Below are positions 46,577-57,993 of a stretch of 64,000 nucleotides of DNA, in pieces. The first letter of the stretch is position 1. Each line of letters opens with the position of its first letter. Source of the stretch: Paraphoma chrysanthemicola. Taxonomy: Eukaryota > Ascomycota > Dothideomycetes > Pleosporales > Phaeosphaeriaceae. The notes below the pieces were generated by a model. The model did no database searches. It was given only the letters and a program-made list of their open reading frames with translations, and had not been told where the DNA came from. The position numbers and the translations under genes are program-made. The stretch spans positions 3,823,371 through 3,887,370 of the forward strand of contig JAGMWG010000001.1 of assembly GCA_020744225.1 (NCBI GenBank). Reading direction: 5' to 3'.

Positions 46577-47386
46577 TTAATCACCCGCCCTTCTCCAAAA
46601 GTCACTGTCGTTTTCGATATCATAGCCATCATCACCATCAACGTCGTCATCACCATTATTGTCATCATCACTAAAGTGATGATCGAAATACTCCAAGTCG
46701 CCAAACGACCAGTCGGATGCAGTCTCTTGCTCATATTCTGTTGCACTAATCCTCCATCCACAGTTCTTCATTTCCTTCCTCAATTGATCACATGGACCGT
46801 CCTCATATACTTCGAGGATGATGTCCTGTAAAGAGGAAGAGACTCTGAAGCAATTGTCAACGAGTTCCAACGCCTCACCGAATATTTTCGGTGTATCGAG
46901 CGCGTCGAGCCGAAGTTCCATTGAATTTGTACTGTAAAGAGACGTCTTGATAGTTTCCAGGTTCGGACAGTTGCTCTGGACCATTGTAATGATGCAATCG
47001 CCATCGTCCTCGAGGGTGACATCTCCGACATCCAGGAAATGAAACCTTGGGAAATCGATATAAACATGTCGGATATAGCTTGCGTTGATATGACCTATCT
47101 GATCGAAGAACATAGCTATGTTCTTTTGGGTGCTGGTGAATTTGAAGCGGTTCCGGGCGTAGAAGAGTGAGCTGGCTTCGTGATGGGCAGTCTTGTTGGC
47201 GCGGAGGAGCCCTAGTGCGAGATTCTGTGGTGAATGATATACAAGGCAAGGCCCGAATGGTTCATCGCTCAGTAGAAGCAACCCATATATTGCGTTACGC
47301 ACTTCGCTAGGCAAGCTGAAAAAGTTGGTCGATGTGTCATCGATCATCGTGAAGCTGCCGAGGCTGTTTCCATGGTGTAGATTCAT
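46577..47386 (-). CDS. 2EXR/F-box-like domain protein with acidic tail
   Basis: Single exon, 269 residues from the ATG at 47386; the frame is open for another 43 codons upstream, but that part is Tyr/Arg-rich and unlike the family. The block FFSLPSEVRNAIYGLLLLSD, then LGLLRANKTAHHEASSLFYA, is the pattern of the fungal 2EXR / F-box-like family, often expanded in Dothideomycetes. The C-terminus ends in a strongly acidic Asp/Asn run (about residues 235-260). The biological role is unknown; family members may act as substrate adaptors, but the F-box link to Skp1 is not shown here. Confidence 0.75.
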   Translation of the reverse strand: MNLHHGNSLGSFTMIDDTSTNFFSLPSEVRNAIYGLLLLSDEPFGPCLVYHSPQNLALGLLRANKTAHHEASSLFYARNRFKFTSTQKNIAMFFDQIGHINASYIRHVYIDFPRFHFLDVGDVTLEDDGDCIITMVQSNCPNLETIKTSLYSTNSMELRLDALDTPKIFGEALELVDNCFRVSSSLQDIILEVYEDGPCDQLRKEMKNCGWRISATEYEQETASDWSFGDLEYFDHHFSDDDNNGDDDVDGDDGYDIENDSDFWRRAGD

Positions 47387-48720
47387 TGTATTATGGTCAC
47401 AAGAATGTGGAGTACTAATGATGTACGTGAAGGTCCAGTCTTGATTAATCCTGGTGAGAAGCCGATCGCGATACTTATAGTACTTATAGTACCAACAGGG
47501 GTTGAGTTTCGTCACTGGAATTTAAATGCACTTTGCGTTACTAGTCAACTCGCGTTACTGTTTAGGAACGACGATTTAGCGATTCTAATTGCTAACATAC
47601 ATACCTGTCACGTCGGCTTCATAAAGGAATGCTACAGTCTCTCAGTTACAACCACGGCCTTCGTCGCCGCCACCATTGACAGCTGATGTGCGCAAGGACG
47701 AGCGCGTGACCGCTGAAGATTCAGTTTCCGGACCATGATCAAGGTCCGAAGACCTCACACAACAACTGTGGACTTCGTAAGTCACCTGTGTGCCCTCTTG
47801 ATATCCTAACAAACGTCTGCGGTCCCTATATCGAAGGTCCTGCAAACATGTACTTTGGTTCAGACGATACTGCATACTTTGTTCCTCTGCACTTCATACC
47901 TTATGGATTGGTAGAAACTAGTGAACGAGGGCAATACCATTTCCCAGACGTAGATGCGCCAACAGGTCAATACTCTAATTCACTATCTCTACAAAGAGAC
48001 GTATGAGGCAGCCACCACTGACGATAACACGTCCAAAAGTCAAGCGCGTGTCAAGTCCAGAGCCGCGCTCCTTGTTTTCATCGCAACGAGCAATCGACCC
48101 CTTGCCGGTCTACAGCGCATGACTGTTCGCGAGATGAGTGCCCATGGCTTCGGCCTTACCGCCTCCGAGATCATGGACATAGTCGACGACGACTTCTATC
48201 GTCTTCATCAAACTAGCTGGGTTCACAATTATGTTTTTGAGAAGGCAAGGGTGGCTCTAGTGTTAAGTACTCGTCTGCAGTAAGGCCTTAACTTCGCGCC
48301 TTTAAGCTGCATTAAGTCGTGCTGGATATTTGTCTAGTTAATATTAAACTTGCGTCGAACCTCCTCGTCAATAGATACAGACTTAGAGAGTGCTAGAGTC
48401 GGCTTAGAAGCGTTCTTAACGCAAATAACCTATAAGCAAGATAGAAGAGAACATATAGTAGGGCTAGTGGCTCTGCTAGAGGTTATATCGAAGCGACAAC
48501 GTTTAGCTAACTAGAGAAGTATATAGAAATGAGGCGCACGGAGATAGACGAGGCGATATACTCTACAATGTAGACGAGTAAATAAAATTTAAATGAGTTT
48601 TCTAGAAGGTCCGTTTGTTTACCTATACTAGTAGATGGTCCGAGAGGCACCCGTAATAGCCATACCAGATCCGCTATGTCAAACCGACTCAAACGCAGTC
48701 AATCCGACCGCTCTTATCGG
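47387..48720. other. Intergenic, increasingly TA-rich
   Basis: Beyond the weak 109-codon frame, the part from about 48300 to 48600 is rich in TAG/CTA and resembles lightly RIP-mutated repeat DNA. One frame there stays open for about 50 codons but is not recognisable. No intact gene. Confidence 0.4.
47954..48283 (+). CDS. Hypothetical small protein (weak)
   Basis: An open frame of 109 codons beginning with a non-optimal start and with no recognised domain. The central part (KSRAALLVFIATSNRPLAGL) has balanced composition, and upstream GTAAGT-type donors exist near 47776, so it could be the last exon of a small gene. I could not assemble a consistent upstream exon. It may equally be non-coding. 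Confidence 0.2.
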   Translation: MRQQVNTLIHYLYKETYEAATTDDNTSKSQARVKSRAALLVFIATSNRPLAGLQRMTVREMSAHGFGLTASEIMDIVDDDFYRLHQTSWVHNYVFEKARVALVLSTRLQ

Positions 48721-48786
48721 TCGGTCCGTTTGTAACGAATCAGCCTTCGGTCCGTTTGTAACGAATCAGCCGTCAGTCCGTTTGAT
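48721..48786 (+). repeat. 26 bp tandem repeat, about 2.5 copies
   Basis: The unit TCGGTCCGTTTGTAACGAAT plus CAGCC and one base is repeated at 48721-48746 and 48747-48772 almost perfectly; a third, diverged partial copy starts at 48773. It leads straight into two inverted repeats (next entry). Confidence 0.85.
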
Positions 48787-48836
48787 TAGTGATCAAACCA
48801 ATTAAATCGGTCGGTCAAACCGTCGGTTTGTTGACC
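48780..48836. repeat. Two adjacent short inverted repeats
   Basis: GTTTGAT and ATCAAAC arms occur at 48780-48798, and GGTCAA..TTGACC arms at 48813-48836 with an inner ACC-GGT pair. Together with the adjacent 26 bp repeats this looks like the terminal or subterminal part of a DNA transposon, though no transposase was recognised. Confidence 0.55.
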
Positions 48837-48988
48837 ATACTAGAAGTGATTGCAAATTTCGCAAATGGCACTTCTCAGCACATTACATATAAGTTGTGCA
48901 GCACCGCAAAGCAGAACTTCCCTCTACATTTTGCAACACATGTACTTGCGTTCCACAACTGATAAACCACTCGACGATTACATCAAAC

Positions 48989-50545
48989 ATGTCTATACAG
49001 CAGCACGTCAAAGTCCTGATAGTGGGTGGTAGCGTTGCGGGACTTACACTAGCTAACACCCTCGAACAACTCGGAATTGACTATCTGGTCTTGGAGAAGT
49101 ATGCAAAGATCGCCCCAGATCTAGGCGCAAGCATCGGCATCTTTCCTAACGGCTACCGAATTTTGGATCAACTTGGCTTATACGACGCTATGAATGACCT
49201 AAATAAGGATGCGTATGAGTCGTTCGACATCAGGGGCGAGCGTGGTGAAGTCCTCTCGGAGATCAAGGACGCTTTCCAGCAATATGTTGACCGGTACATC
49301 AGCTATCCAATTACATCCATCGGATGCTAATGAGTAAAAGTCTTGGATATGGGCCTGGCTTCATAGAACGCCGAATGGTTATCCAGCTTCTCTATGACAA
49401 CATTCAAGACAAATCGAAGATCCTCACTAGAAAGGGGATAGCCAAGGTCGAACAGAGTGCCGGAATGGTCAAAGTCATAACTGAAGATGGAACCACTTTC
49501 TCTGGCGACGTTCTCGTTGGTGCTGATGGCGTCCACAGTACGGTGCGCCGCGAGATGTGGAGAAATGCAGATGAGGAAAAACCTGGCTATTTCACAGAGC
49601 AGGATCGTTCGAGCGTACGAACGGAGTATCGCTGCATTTTTGGTATTTCGCGTCCCAACGACAAGATGCTGAAGAAGAGCTGGCACATGAGACAGGGTCA
49701 AAACTTCTCATACCTTGTCGTCACTGGACCCAACGAACAGATTTACTGGGCTCTGTTTTCAAAGTTGTCTGAAGTCATCTGTGGAAGTCACGACAAGGTT
49801 CCACGCTATACAGAGGTAGAGCGAGACGCTCTTGCTGCCGAGCATGCGCAGGATCCCCTGACAGACAATTTGACTTTTGGCGACATATACGAGACGCGTA
49901 CTGCGGCAACCCTGCAAGCATTACCAGAAGTGAACTTCAAGAAGTGGCACTTCAACCGCATCATCACTATTGGTGACGCTGCGCACAAGGTAGGTCTTTC
50001 AAACCCCTGTAGCAACCTTCCAGTTAACGTGTGAACAGTTCAACCCCCTTGGCGGCCAAGGCGGCAATCACGCAATAGAAGACGCTGCTGTCCTTGCAGA
50101 CCAACTTTACTTGCTTTTCGGCGGCTCAGAAAAACACACTAGCTTTACTGACGCAGATATCACCCAGGCCTTTCACACAACCCAGCGTGTCCGCTTTGAC
50201 CGAGCTGGAAATGCTATGAAGGACTCGCGCGTTGGGCAGAGCGTGCAAGCTATGGACAAATTCACCTCAAAGATGATTGCAAAGTATCTTATGCCGCTTG
50301 GAGGTGCAGCCAAAGCTCAAGACCAGATCTGTATGCGGGCGCGAGGAGCTGCGAGAGTCAAAGCGCTGCCAATGCCTATGCGTCAGCATCGCGATCTTTG
50401 GGATGATGAGCGAGAGCCAAGTACTTTTGACTGGAAACTTGCTGGTTATGTCACTTCGGTGGGCTTTGCTGTGCTAGCGCTCTTCACTGCTAACACCACG
50501 CAACTCTCCGTTGTGACTTTGTCAAAGGCCCTATTGAGCGTCTAG
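48989..50545 (+). CDS. FAD-dependent monooxygenase, membrane-anchored
   Basis: Three exons: 48989-49293, 49341-49989 and 50039-50545 (47 and 49 nt introns), about 486 residues. Motifs in order: VLIVGGSVAGLTLAN (FAD ADP-binding), VLVGADGVHSTVR (DG motif) and TIGDAAHKFNPLGGQGGNHA (GD motif, completed only by splicing the second intron). A hydrophobic C-terminal segment (VTSVGFAVLALFTANT) suggests membrane attachment. This is the build of flavin monooxygenases in fungal secondary metabolism, such as the epoxidases of indole-diterpene and meroterpenoid pathways. No synthase or other pathway gene is nearby except the oxidoreductase beyond the AT-rich block. For intron 1, an acceptor 6 nt earlier also keeps the frame. 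Confidence 0.87.
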
Positions 50546-52371
50546 GGTAATGCGTAGTGTCTGAATTTGTACCGACTGCTTCAAGTTATGCCGTACAAGT
50601 CGGTCTTGACTTGCTGCCATCTACACTGTCACTAGTATTTTAGCGAAGCTGAGGAGGACTGTTTTATTGGTGTTAGCAAAATATTTTCAGTGGCACCTGA
50701 GTTACGTCATATGTCTCATTAGCGTTTGTAGCGAATTTAAGAGGACTCTTTTATTGGCGTTGGGAAGTCTCTTAATTCGGCTCCTAGGATGTGAGAGCTG
50801 ATTGAACTTAGAGTCCACGTTTTGTTGCGAATCGAGTTCCCGAGGACAACTTCCATGGTTATAATGATAATCTTGGACATATCTGTTAATGTGCCGTCGC
50901 GGGGACATGGCATTAACTGGCAGGACGTCATGATCTTAATTAGGTTTTCTGGTATGGCGTGCGCCAGTGTGATGGGCTTAGGCTTTGAGCCTAAGCCTTA
51001 ACCTACGTGAACGCGAGACGTGCACGAGGCGGAGTACTTAAGGTAGCTTTCTCTCTACTTCTCTCACTCCTTAAGAGATACAATATATACATTAACGCTT
51101 GCACGTTCTGCGTAGTAGGGCTAGTTCATAACAGCTAGTAACTAGTAGAATCTGTAATTTAGTGACCTACGTCTGCGTCTGCGTTGTCGGGTACTCTAGA
51201 ACCTTCTGCCTTACTTTTACTAATTAGTCTAGTTTGTTAGTGTTGTAGAATTTCTAGTATAATACTATTATCTATATACGCTGCTAGTCTAATAAGCGTT
51301 TTACTCTTAACTTACTCTAGGTAGAAGCTTCTTACTAGTAAGATCTACTAGATTAAGTAGTTCTATTTATACGTAAGAGTATTATACCTAAGCTTCTTAT
51401 ACTTACTATAGCGCGTAAGAGCTTATAAGTAAGACTTAATTACTTTCTACTTAATACTCTTTATAAGTAATCTACTAATTAGTCTTACGTTAAGTAATTA
51501 TATTCTCTTTAACTTCTTACTAAGGCTCTTTACTATTATATACGCTTTTTCTTATACTACTTTTACTTTAATTCTATCTTACTAGCTCTCTTAAGACTAG
51601 TACTAGGTTAGTAAATAAGTTTTAAAGAAATCTTCTATTTCTTAAATAACTTACGTAATATTAGAGCTATAAGAAAATTTTCTATATATAAAACGATTAG
51701 TTATAAAAGAGCTTTAAAATAAGCTATAAATTATCTAAATTAGACCTAAACTTATAAAGATATTTAGTAATCTACTTTTTATAACTTACTTATAAGTTAT
51801 TAAGATAGATTCTTATATAAAAAAAATCTTTATAGTATAATATCTTAGCTAATACTAGTCTAGATTAAGTAATTCTTAGACTATTTTAAAGCTTTAAATT
51901 AGCGTATTCTATTATACTATACAAACTTTTCTATATCTCTAATATTACGTAAGTTATTTAGTAATCTACTTTAGAAAAAAACATAACTTATTTGCTAGTC
52001 TATTTAAGAGTCTACAAAGATATAATAGGTCTTATATTATGTATAGAGATATCTATAAGTAAATAATTATATATATAAAGTACTAGACTACTTAGTAGAT
52101 TATCTACGTAACTATATAAGGTGTTCTAGGCTTATATTAACGTAAATAATAAATGCTTAAACAGTACAGAGAGTATAACTAGCTTTACTAGTCTATTAAT
52201 TAATAGTTATAAGAATGAAGAGGCTTGTTCTGCAGAAAATGCTGACGTATAAGCTATTTAAAGGATTAATCTTTACTCTTGCTGCATACGTCTGTATTAA
52301 AGTCAAAGTACTAGTCCATTTATTCCGCTACGGCAGTTGTTCCGTCGCGCGTTAATGCACGTTACTAATGT
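50546..52371. other. AT-rich, RIP-like degenerate block
   Basis: From about 51000 to 52260 the sequence is dominated by TA, CTA/TAG, TTAAG and CTTA words on both strands, with no open frame of 60 codons. Composition changes sharply at about 50950 and 52260. This is what heavy RIP of a repeat (probably a transposon) leaves behind in Dothideomycetes. The original element cannot be identified by eye. Confidence 0.75.
50977..50995. repeat. 19 bp near-perfect palindrome at the block's left edge
   Basis: CTTAGGCTTTGAGCCTAAG has 8 bp arms around TTG. It sits at the transition from normal composition into the AT-rich block, so it may belong to the end of the decayed element. Confidence 0.7.
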
Positions 52372-53519
52372 TTAGATCTTCGAAACGCGGAAATGCGTCT
52401 GCTTAAGCTTCTTCCCACTTCTATACCCATCTAATACCTCATTCGCCTTGGCCGCATCCAATCCATCTACAGTCACATACTCCAACGACTTAATCTTACC
52501 CTGGACAAGCCAGTCGCTAACAATCTTCCAGAACGGCACTGTAACACCAGGAGCAAGAGGCGATGCTCCCATCACATTCTTTAACTCATACTTGCTCTTT
52601 TTCGGCAGAACAAGGTCTTCCTGCACTCTTCCCGGCATAGATCTCAGGCGTGCTAACTTGCCTGTCTTAGAGTTGGACAAAGCGTTAATGCCAAGATGCT
52701 GTTCGCTAGGTAGGCTGACGGCGTCAAAAGCGAGTGTTAGGTCGTCGCCGACAATGTCGCGGATGCGCTTCGTTACGGCCTCGTGGCCGCCATGGCGGTC
52801 GATGACATGTGTGGCGCCGTAGGACTTCAACTCGGCTGCGTCACCGCCGACGACGACGATGCGGGTGAAGTCTGAGAGGCGCGCAAATTGGACGGCGAAG
52901 CGGCCGCAATTAGAGCCGCCGCCGATGATGAGGATGGTGTTTGTGGTTGTGGTTTTGCCGGCCCAGGGAGCGGGGATGGCGAGGTTGGAGGGGTCATAGA
53001 AGCCGATGACATCTACGGGACAAGTTATTAGGATATTATCTTTGCTTGAAGATGAAGCAGTTCTCGATGGTAAGTGTGGTAAGCAAAGAGGGTAAAAGGA
53101 AGTCCAAACTCACTCGCAATAGTGTTCGTTGGCAACGTCGCTGCTTCGTCATCTTTGATTCCCTCCGGTACATTCGCAGCATAATCCTCGTCCAGTACAG
53201 CATACTCCTGCAACCCCTTGGTTTCCTTTCCACCCGCCTGCGCGAAGATCCGATCTCCAACCTTGAACCTGTTGGCGCCTTCGCCAAGCGCAGTCACCAC
53301 GCCAACCACGTCGTTGGCCAGGACGTTCGGCAAATCATCTCCAATAAACAGGCCAAAGTCCCGAGAACCTCGGTCGTGGGGGTTCAATCCACTGACTGTG
53401 ACGCGGACCTGGACTTGCTTAGGTCCAGGGGAAGGGACGGGCCAATCCGAGACGGAAACCATGGGTTTGCCGATGGTCTTGACGACGAGGGCGGTTTGGT
53501 TTGTTGGGATCTTCGCCAT
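52372..53519 (-). CDS. Zinc-type alcohol dehydrogenase-like / enoyl reductase (MDR)
   Basis: Two exons on the minus strand, 53114-53519 and 52372-53012. The 101 nt intron (GTGAGT..CCCGTAG) joins PTNTIA to NVIGFYDPSNLAIP; about 348 residues. An upstream in-frame ATG (53576) would add a hydrophobic leader, but MAKIPTNQTALVVKTIGKPM is the usual MDR start. The GroES-like domain (SGLNPHDRGSRDF, GEGANRFKVGDRIFA) is followed by a Rossmann domain with the nucleotide loop IIGGGSNCGRFAVQ. It lacks the structural-zinc cysteine cluster, so it is the zinc-independent trans-enoyl-reductase-like type, common next to secondary-metabolite genes. The substrate is unknown. Confidence 0.88.
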
Positions 53520-56172
53520 GTTTGTGGCAAAGCGACAGAGAAAAAGTGCAAATAAAAGGAAGAGGAAGGAGATCACCGGGACTCTGGTCGGATAAGGAAA
53601 TTTTTAAGAACTTGGGTACAGGTTCGGATGTAGTTGTGCACTTGGATGTGGATGTCTGAGAAGCAATTGATCCTCATTTGCTTTTGTATGCACTTTACAT
53701 ACAAAACTTTCCACTCCCATTGAGCTGGTCTCACTCATCCATACGTGCGTATGGCACCAGGATGCGGGGACGTATTACAAATACACCAAAGAGGTGATTC
53801 ATTTGTGGCCGATAAGTTGGATCATGTAATGCATCGGCTGTCGGTGGTATTTCGACTACACCATGAGCAAAAGATTAGTATGAGGGTTGCGGTCGTACAT
53901 GGCTAAGCCGTATGTAAGGTATGGTGTGATGCGGGCATTGCGTGATTGGTTGAAAGATCAGTAATCGCGATGCCGATGGGCGGCTGCAGAACTTCATGAC
54001 GGAACGCTCCTTCTAACATTCAGCGATTGTCTGTGCTCTCAATCTTCGATATGTTCGCCTGAATGTATTCCCATAGCCAATCTGTCCAAGGCAATGTAAG
54101 GCAAGGCCATTAAGCGACATGCACGTGCGATAATGTAGAAGCACTACCCGTACCGCTGTCCTTCGACCTCGCGCAACTTAGCCTGCAAGATTCGTTATTG
54201 TACCAACAACAGCCCTACGTTAGCAAGACAATGGCGTAGTGCAACTTTAGGTCGACATGGATGCGAATGTCAACGCGCAGGGAGAACACTACAGCAGCGC
54301 GCATGAAGCGACTTTGAAAGGATGTCATCGGCGAGTTCTACAATTTTGGCGCCTAAGCCAATGTTTGAGCGTAGTCCATAGCTGCAGATATTGAGTAGGT
54401 TCGAGTGAAACTAGAGCGTTTCTAGGCGCGAATAACAACACGCCACACAAGGGGAATCCTCCTTCTTGTGCTAGCCGGCGCTAGCACAATTACAGCTTCG
54501 CTCTGCGTCCTTTCCGCATCATCCGTGCAAACCGTCATGCATTAGCCGGAATGTAAACCCATGCTAGTTACATTTACGTCGGCAACAGTCAAACAGCATC
54601 TTGCTCGCTCTGACACGTGAGTCTACAGTAATTACATAGTTTGCCCTGCTGCAAACTTGATCACATTAGTTAACATAAGCCTTCAACAATTAATTGGCTT
54701 CTTCTAGTAACCGAATCGCTTCATCTCAAGGTTCCAAAATTGACGTGCCTTGAAAGATATTCATCGAGCATAACTAGAGTCGACGCCCGCCCTGCCCTAA
54801 ACGAGTTATGCGAATGTTATGTGTTTGGAATCTTACATTGGAGTCCTGAGGCTTGGATCGCAAGTGAATACTATCACAGTTCTAAGATAAGTTGCGAGCA
54901 GGCACTATCTTTTGCCTATCCTCTTATTGTTCTTCAGGCTTACTCTGCGCTTTCTACCAATTCTTGAATTAAGTAGCTCATTGTCGCAGCCATGCATATC
55001 CCTAAAGTTATGCCTATTACGATACTGGGCATATCCAGAGCTCGAGACAGAGACTAAGCACGTTGCCGTCCTTCAGATCAAGGCGCTTTTGTTCCATGTA
55101 ATGGTACAGAATAGTCCTCGATATTGTAAGTTTGAAAGGGTCCACCAAGTTCTTAATTTTGTTTGACTCAGCATGGCAGAGGTAATTTAAATTCTCTCTG
55201 CCAGGGAGCTGCTGACGGTTGGATTGCTTAAGGGAGGACGATAATGAATGCCCCCCTGGCCCCAATCAAGGCGTAAGGAGTCTATAAAGCTTACTGCGTC
55301 TTCTCGAAGGAGGGGATTGCCAAACTTGAGAATCTCTCGCAAAATGGAAGCCCATGCTTGGAAGTGCCTCCATATCGCGAGTCAAGCTGTTGTAATGCAT
55401 GAAGAAAGTGGGTGGCTGGGACGGACGACTCTGACCATGTATACATACTATCACGCACGGGGCTAAGGCTCCATCTCGACGAGGTTTGAGACGATGATAC
55501 TGAGGTTTGACGATCCCTTCGGCAATGTAGATGCGGGCTTTCTGGTATATCGCTCCCAGCATCGTGTGATGCTAGATCGAGTCGTGAGCCTCAGAGACGA
55601 CGTTTAGGGTATCGCAGTCACGCTCTCAGACTTTGGACGTGTTCTCGCTACCCCGCCTTCATACTCATCATGAGAGTCTGGCATCTCCGCATTAACACCT
55701 CCAGTACCATGAGAAATGTAGTTACTTCTTGATGTAGCATACTCTAGAACGAGACCACGATCGGCGGGCGTCTCTATTGCAAGCTACTTGGAGGAAGAGA
55801 AGTGTCGGATGGTGGAGCACGATTCGAGCTGGGTCAAAAGACAGCTTGTGTGGTGGGAGCATCGCTTGAACGGAGTCGAGACACTCGCCCTCTGCAGATG
55901 CGAGTAGCGACAATACAGCTGTGCCCCGTATGATTGCCGACGGCGTGCCAACCACCCAACAACGCGTCAATCGTCGCGCGTGCATTCGCTTGAGACAACT
56001 TCGAACATGTTCAAACCTCAGAAACTGCGCACAAGCGCTTTGACGTGCTGTTCCTGTCAACCGCAGATCAGTTACCTTTTACGTATATTCCGCGCATTTT
56101 TCGCAGTCGCGTTTGGTGGGGAGTGCAGTCTGATCAAGCAGCAATCTTCAGCACGCCACATTCCAAATCACT
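53520..56172. other. Gene-poor region, 2.7 kb
   Basis: Only frames up to about 110 codons, none recognisable; no tandem repeat seen. Composition is close to normal, unlike the neighbouring AT-rich block. Confidence 0.4.
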
Positions 56173-56519
56173 ATGGCTCCCCAGAAGAGAAAATCCACAC
56201 CCATGCCTCATACAGAGCCGACCAAGCATGATCCAGACGTCTCCAGCGCGACTAGCCAGAAGCGCAAAATTGACTGGGCCACGATTAACGATGGCAAAGC
56301 CTTCGAGGGCTTCAAGCTCAAGCTGTAACAGTCACGGCGCCAAAGAAAATTGCACAGTCACACAAAAAGCAGAAGGCTGCCAAGGGTGATGCAGAGAGCT
56401 GGAAAAACGCACCTTTTGGCGCAGAGATTGTATGGCAGAAGCCATTCTTGGAGAGCGAGCTGAGCGAGACGCATTTCACAGTCGAGTCATGGCTAAGGAG
56501 TGTCCACATTACCTACGCA
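56173..56519 (+). pseudogene. Frameshifted relic of a nuclear (possibly BAH-domain) protein
   Basis: An ATG at 56173 opens MAPQKRKSTPMPHTEPTKHD.. and continues to KAFEGFKLKL, then hits TAA at 56326-56328. In another frame the text resumes at once with VTAPKKIAQSHKKQKAAKGD.. and reads through NAPFGAEIVWQKPFLESELSETHF. The two parts together form a coherent charged nuclear-type protein, so a one- or two-base indel at about 56326 has split it. The later part loses coherence near 56500. The style recalls fungal proteins that carry a BAH domain after such a leader, but that domain is not present here; this assignment is tentative. Confidence 0.55.
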
Positions 56520-56883
56520 GAGTCCATTTGTACATGCCGCGCAATCAAAAGATTCAGTCGAGATCACGTCCAAGACTCGAAGCATGATGATGGAAGGGAC
56601 GATGAGAGACCGAGCTGTCAACTAATCCATGCTTACGTCATTCTCACATCTCAACCTCATTGGTCCTTTTCAACGTGCCTCGGCTGTCCGTGCCGCTCGT
56701 CGCCAACGCCGAATGAATCGCTTCATTAAAGCCGACGACATTTCATTTCCTTCGCTCTCTAACGTCTCACTCTCATATAAGCGGAAAGAGTAACTTCGAT
56801 ATCTCTATACCTCGATTGAAGCGCATCTGCGATGAAAGAGCAAGGAACGCAGAGCAAGACGACATTAAATAAGCTAGGATAAA

Positions 56884-57735
56884 ATGGCGAACGCAGCGGA
56901 CTACAAATATGAATTCTTCAACGTTACGTTTCCGGCGGAATTTGTTGCGCATGTGGAGATCAATAGGCCGGAGAAAATGAATGCATTCAAGGAGATGTAA
57001 GTCAGACTACGTTCTAATGACACTACGCTCCTGGCATGAGTCTTGCGGACCATTGAATCTATCACATGTTTGTGCATAGCTACATAACACGAGTATCAAC
57101 ACAAGGACTAATACTACAGCAATCCATGAAATCTATCTGTCAGACAGTTTCATCAAACCACCCGAACTAATTCTCGGCCACGAACGATGACAGAAAACCA
57201 ATCATTCTGCCAAACCTCACTAACCACACCACAGCATGTGGCTCAACATCTCCGCCATCTTCAAAAAGCTCTCATACGACCCCTCCGTCCGCTCCGTTAT
57301 CCTCACCGGCGCAGGAGACCGCGCCTTCACAACCGGTCTCGATGTCCAAGTAAGCCTCCAGCTACCTCACTTCAATCTCTACCGCATGGACCAAACCTCC
57401 TAACCATCATCCAGGCCGCAACCCAGGGCCCACTCTTCTCCGAAGCCTCCGATCCAGCTCGCAAAGCCACCTATGTCAGACGCCATGCTTTCGAATTTCA
57501 AGACTGCATCACCGCGATTGAGAAATGCGAGAAACCCGTAATTGCAGTGCTGCATGGAATATCCTATGGCCTCGCCCTCGACGTGGCTCTCGCATGCGAC
57601 ATCCGCTTCTCCACGCACAACACCACCTTCAGCATCAAAGAAGTCGACATCGGTATGGCCGCTGATATCGGGACATTATCCCGCCTCCCACACAGCGTCG
57701 GCAATGCATCCTTTGTTAAGGAAGTCGCCCTAACT
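56884..57735 (+). pseudogene. ECH1: Delta3,5-delta2,4-dienoyl-CoA isomerase, 3'-truncated
   Basis: Exons 56884-56996, 57235-57349 and 57415-57735 (introns 238 and 65 nt). They encode a crotonase-fold start (VEINRPEKMNAFKEI), the oxyanion/CoA loop DRAFTTGLDVQ and the segment ALACDIRFS..FSIKEVDIGMAADIGTL, typical of peroxisomal or mitochondrial dienoyl-CoA isomerases of beta-oxidation. The protein reads normally to SFVKEVALT and then becomes unrelated (NMRQGFRPNF..), running to a chance stop. About 180 residues remain of an expected 270 or so. The C-terminal third, including any PTS1 peroxisome signal, is gone. The break coincides with the start of subtelomeric sequence. Confidence 0.85.
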
Positions 57736-57993
57736 AATATGAGGCAGGGTTTTAGGCCTAATTTTCGCCAAATATCGCTTAACGTTAGGGTTTCCCACTT
57801 TTCGCACGGCAATTCTGAGGCCCGAAACCCACTTCATCAACCCCCCGAAACCCAAGAACTTCTGACTGTTATCCATTAATATTTGGTACAGATTCATCTT
57901 AAAATTACATGCACAATCAATCTCTAGAGTTGCAGCACATCAGTCTTGTGTTGCGTCGTTGAAATCACTGCTGCAGACACAGAGGACGTTGGG
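57736..57993. other. Proximal end of the subtelomeric element
   Basis: The first 258 nt beyond the truncated isomerase contain no gene. A TTAGGG word lies at 57785-57790, inside GTTAGGGTTTCCC, and CCCGAAACCC-type C-runs follow, reminiscent of degenerate telomere sequence. This is probably the upstream flank of the helicase relic. Confidence 0.5.

Noticed and set aside
55266..55562. Possible HET-domain fragment (GAIYQKARIYIAEG on the minus strand)
   Set aside because: Only a short resemblance to one HET segment; the neighbouring HET motifs are absent in all frames.
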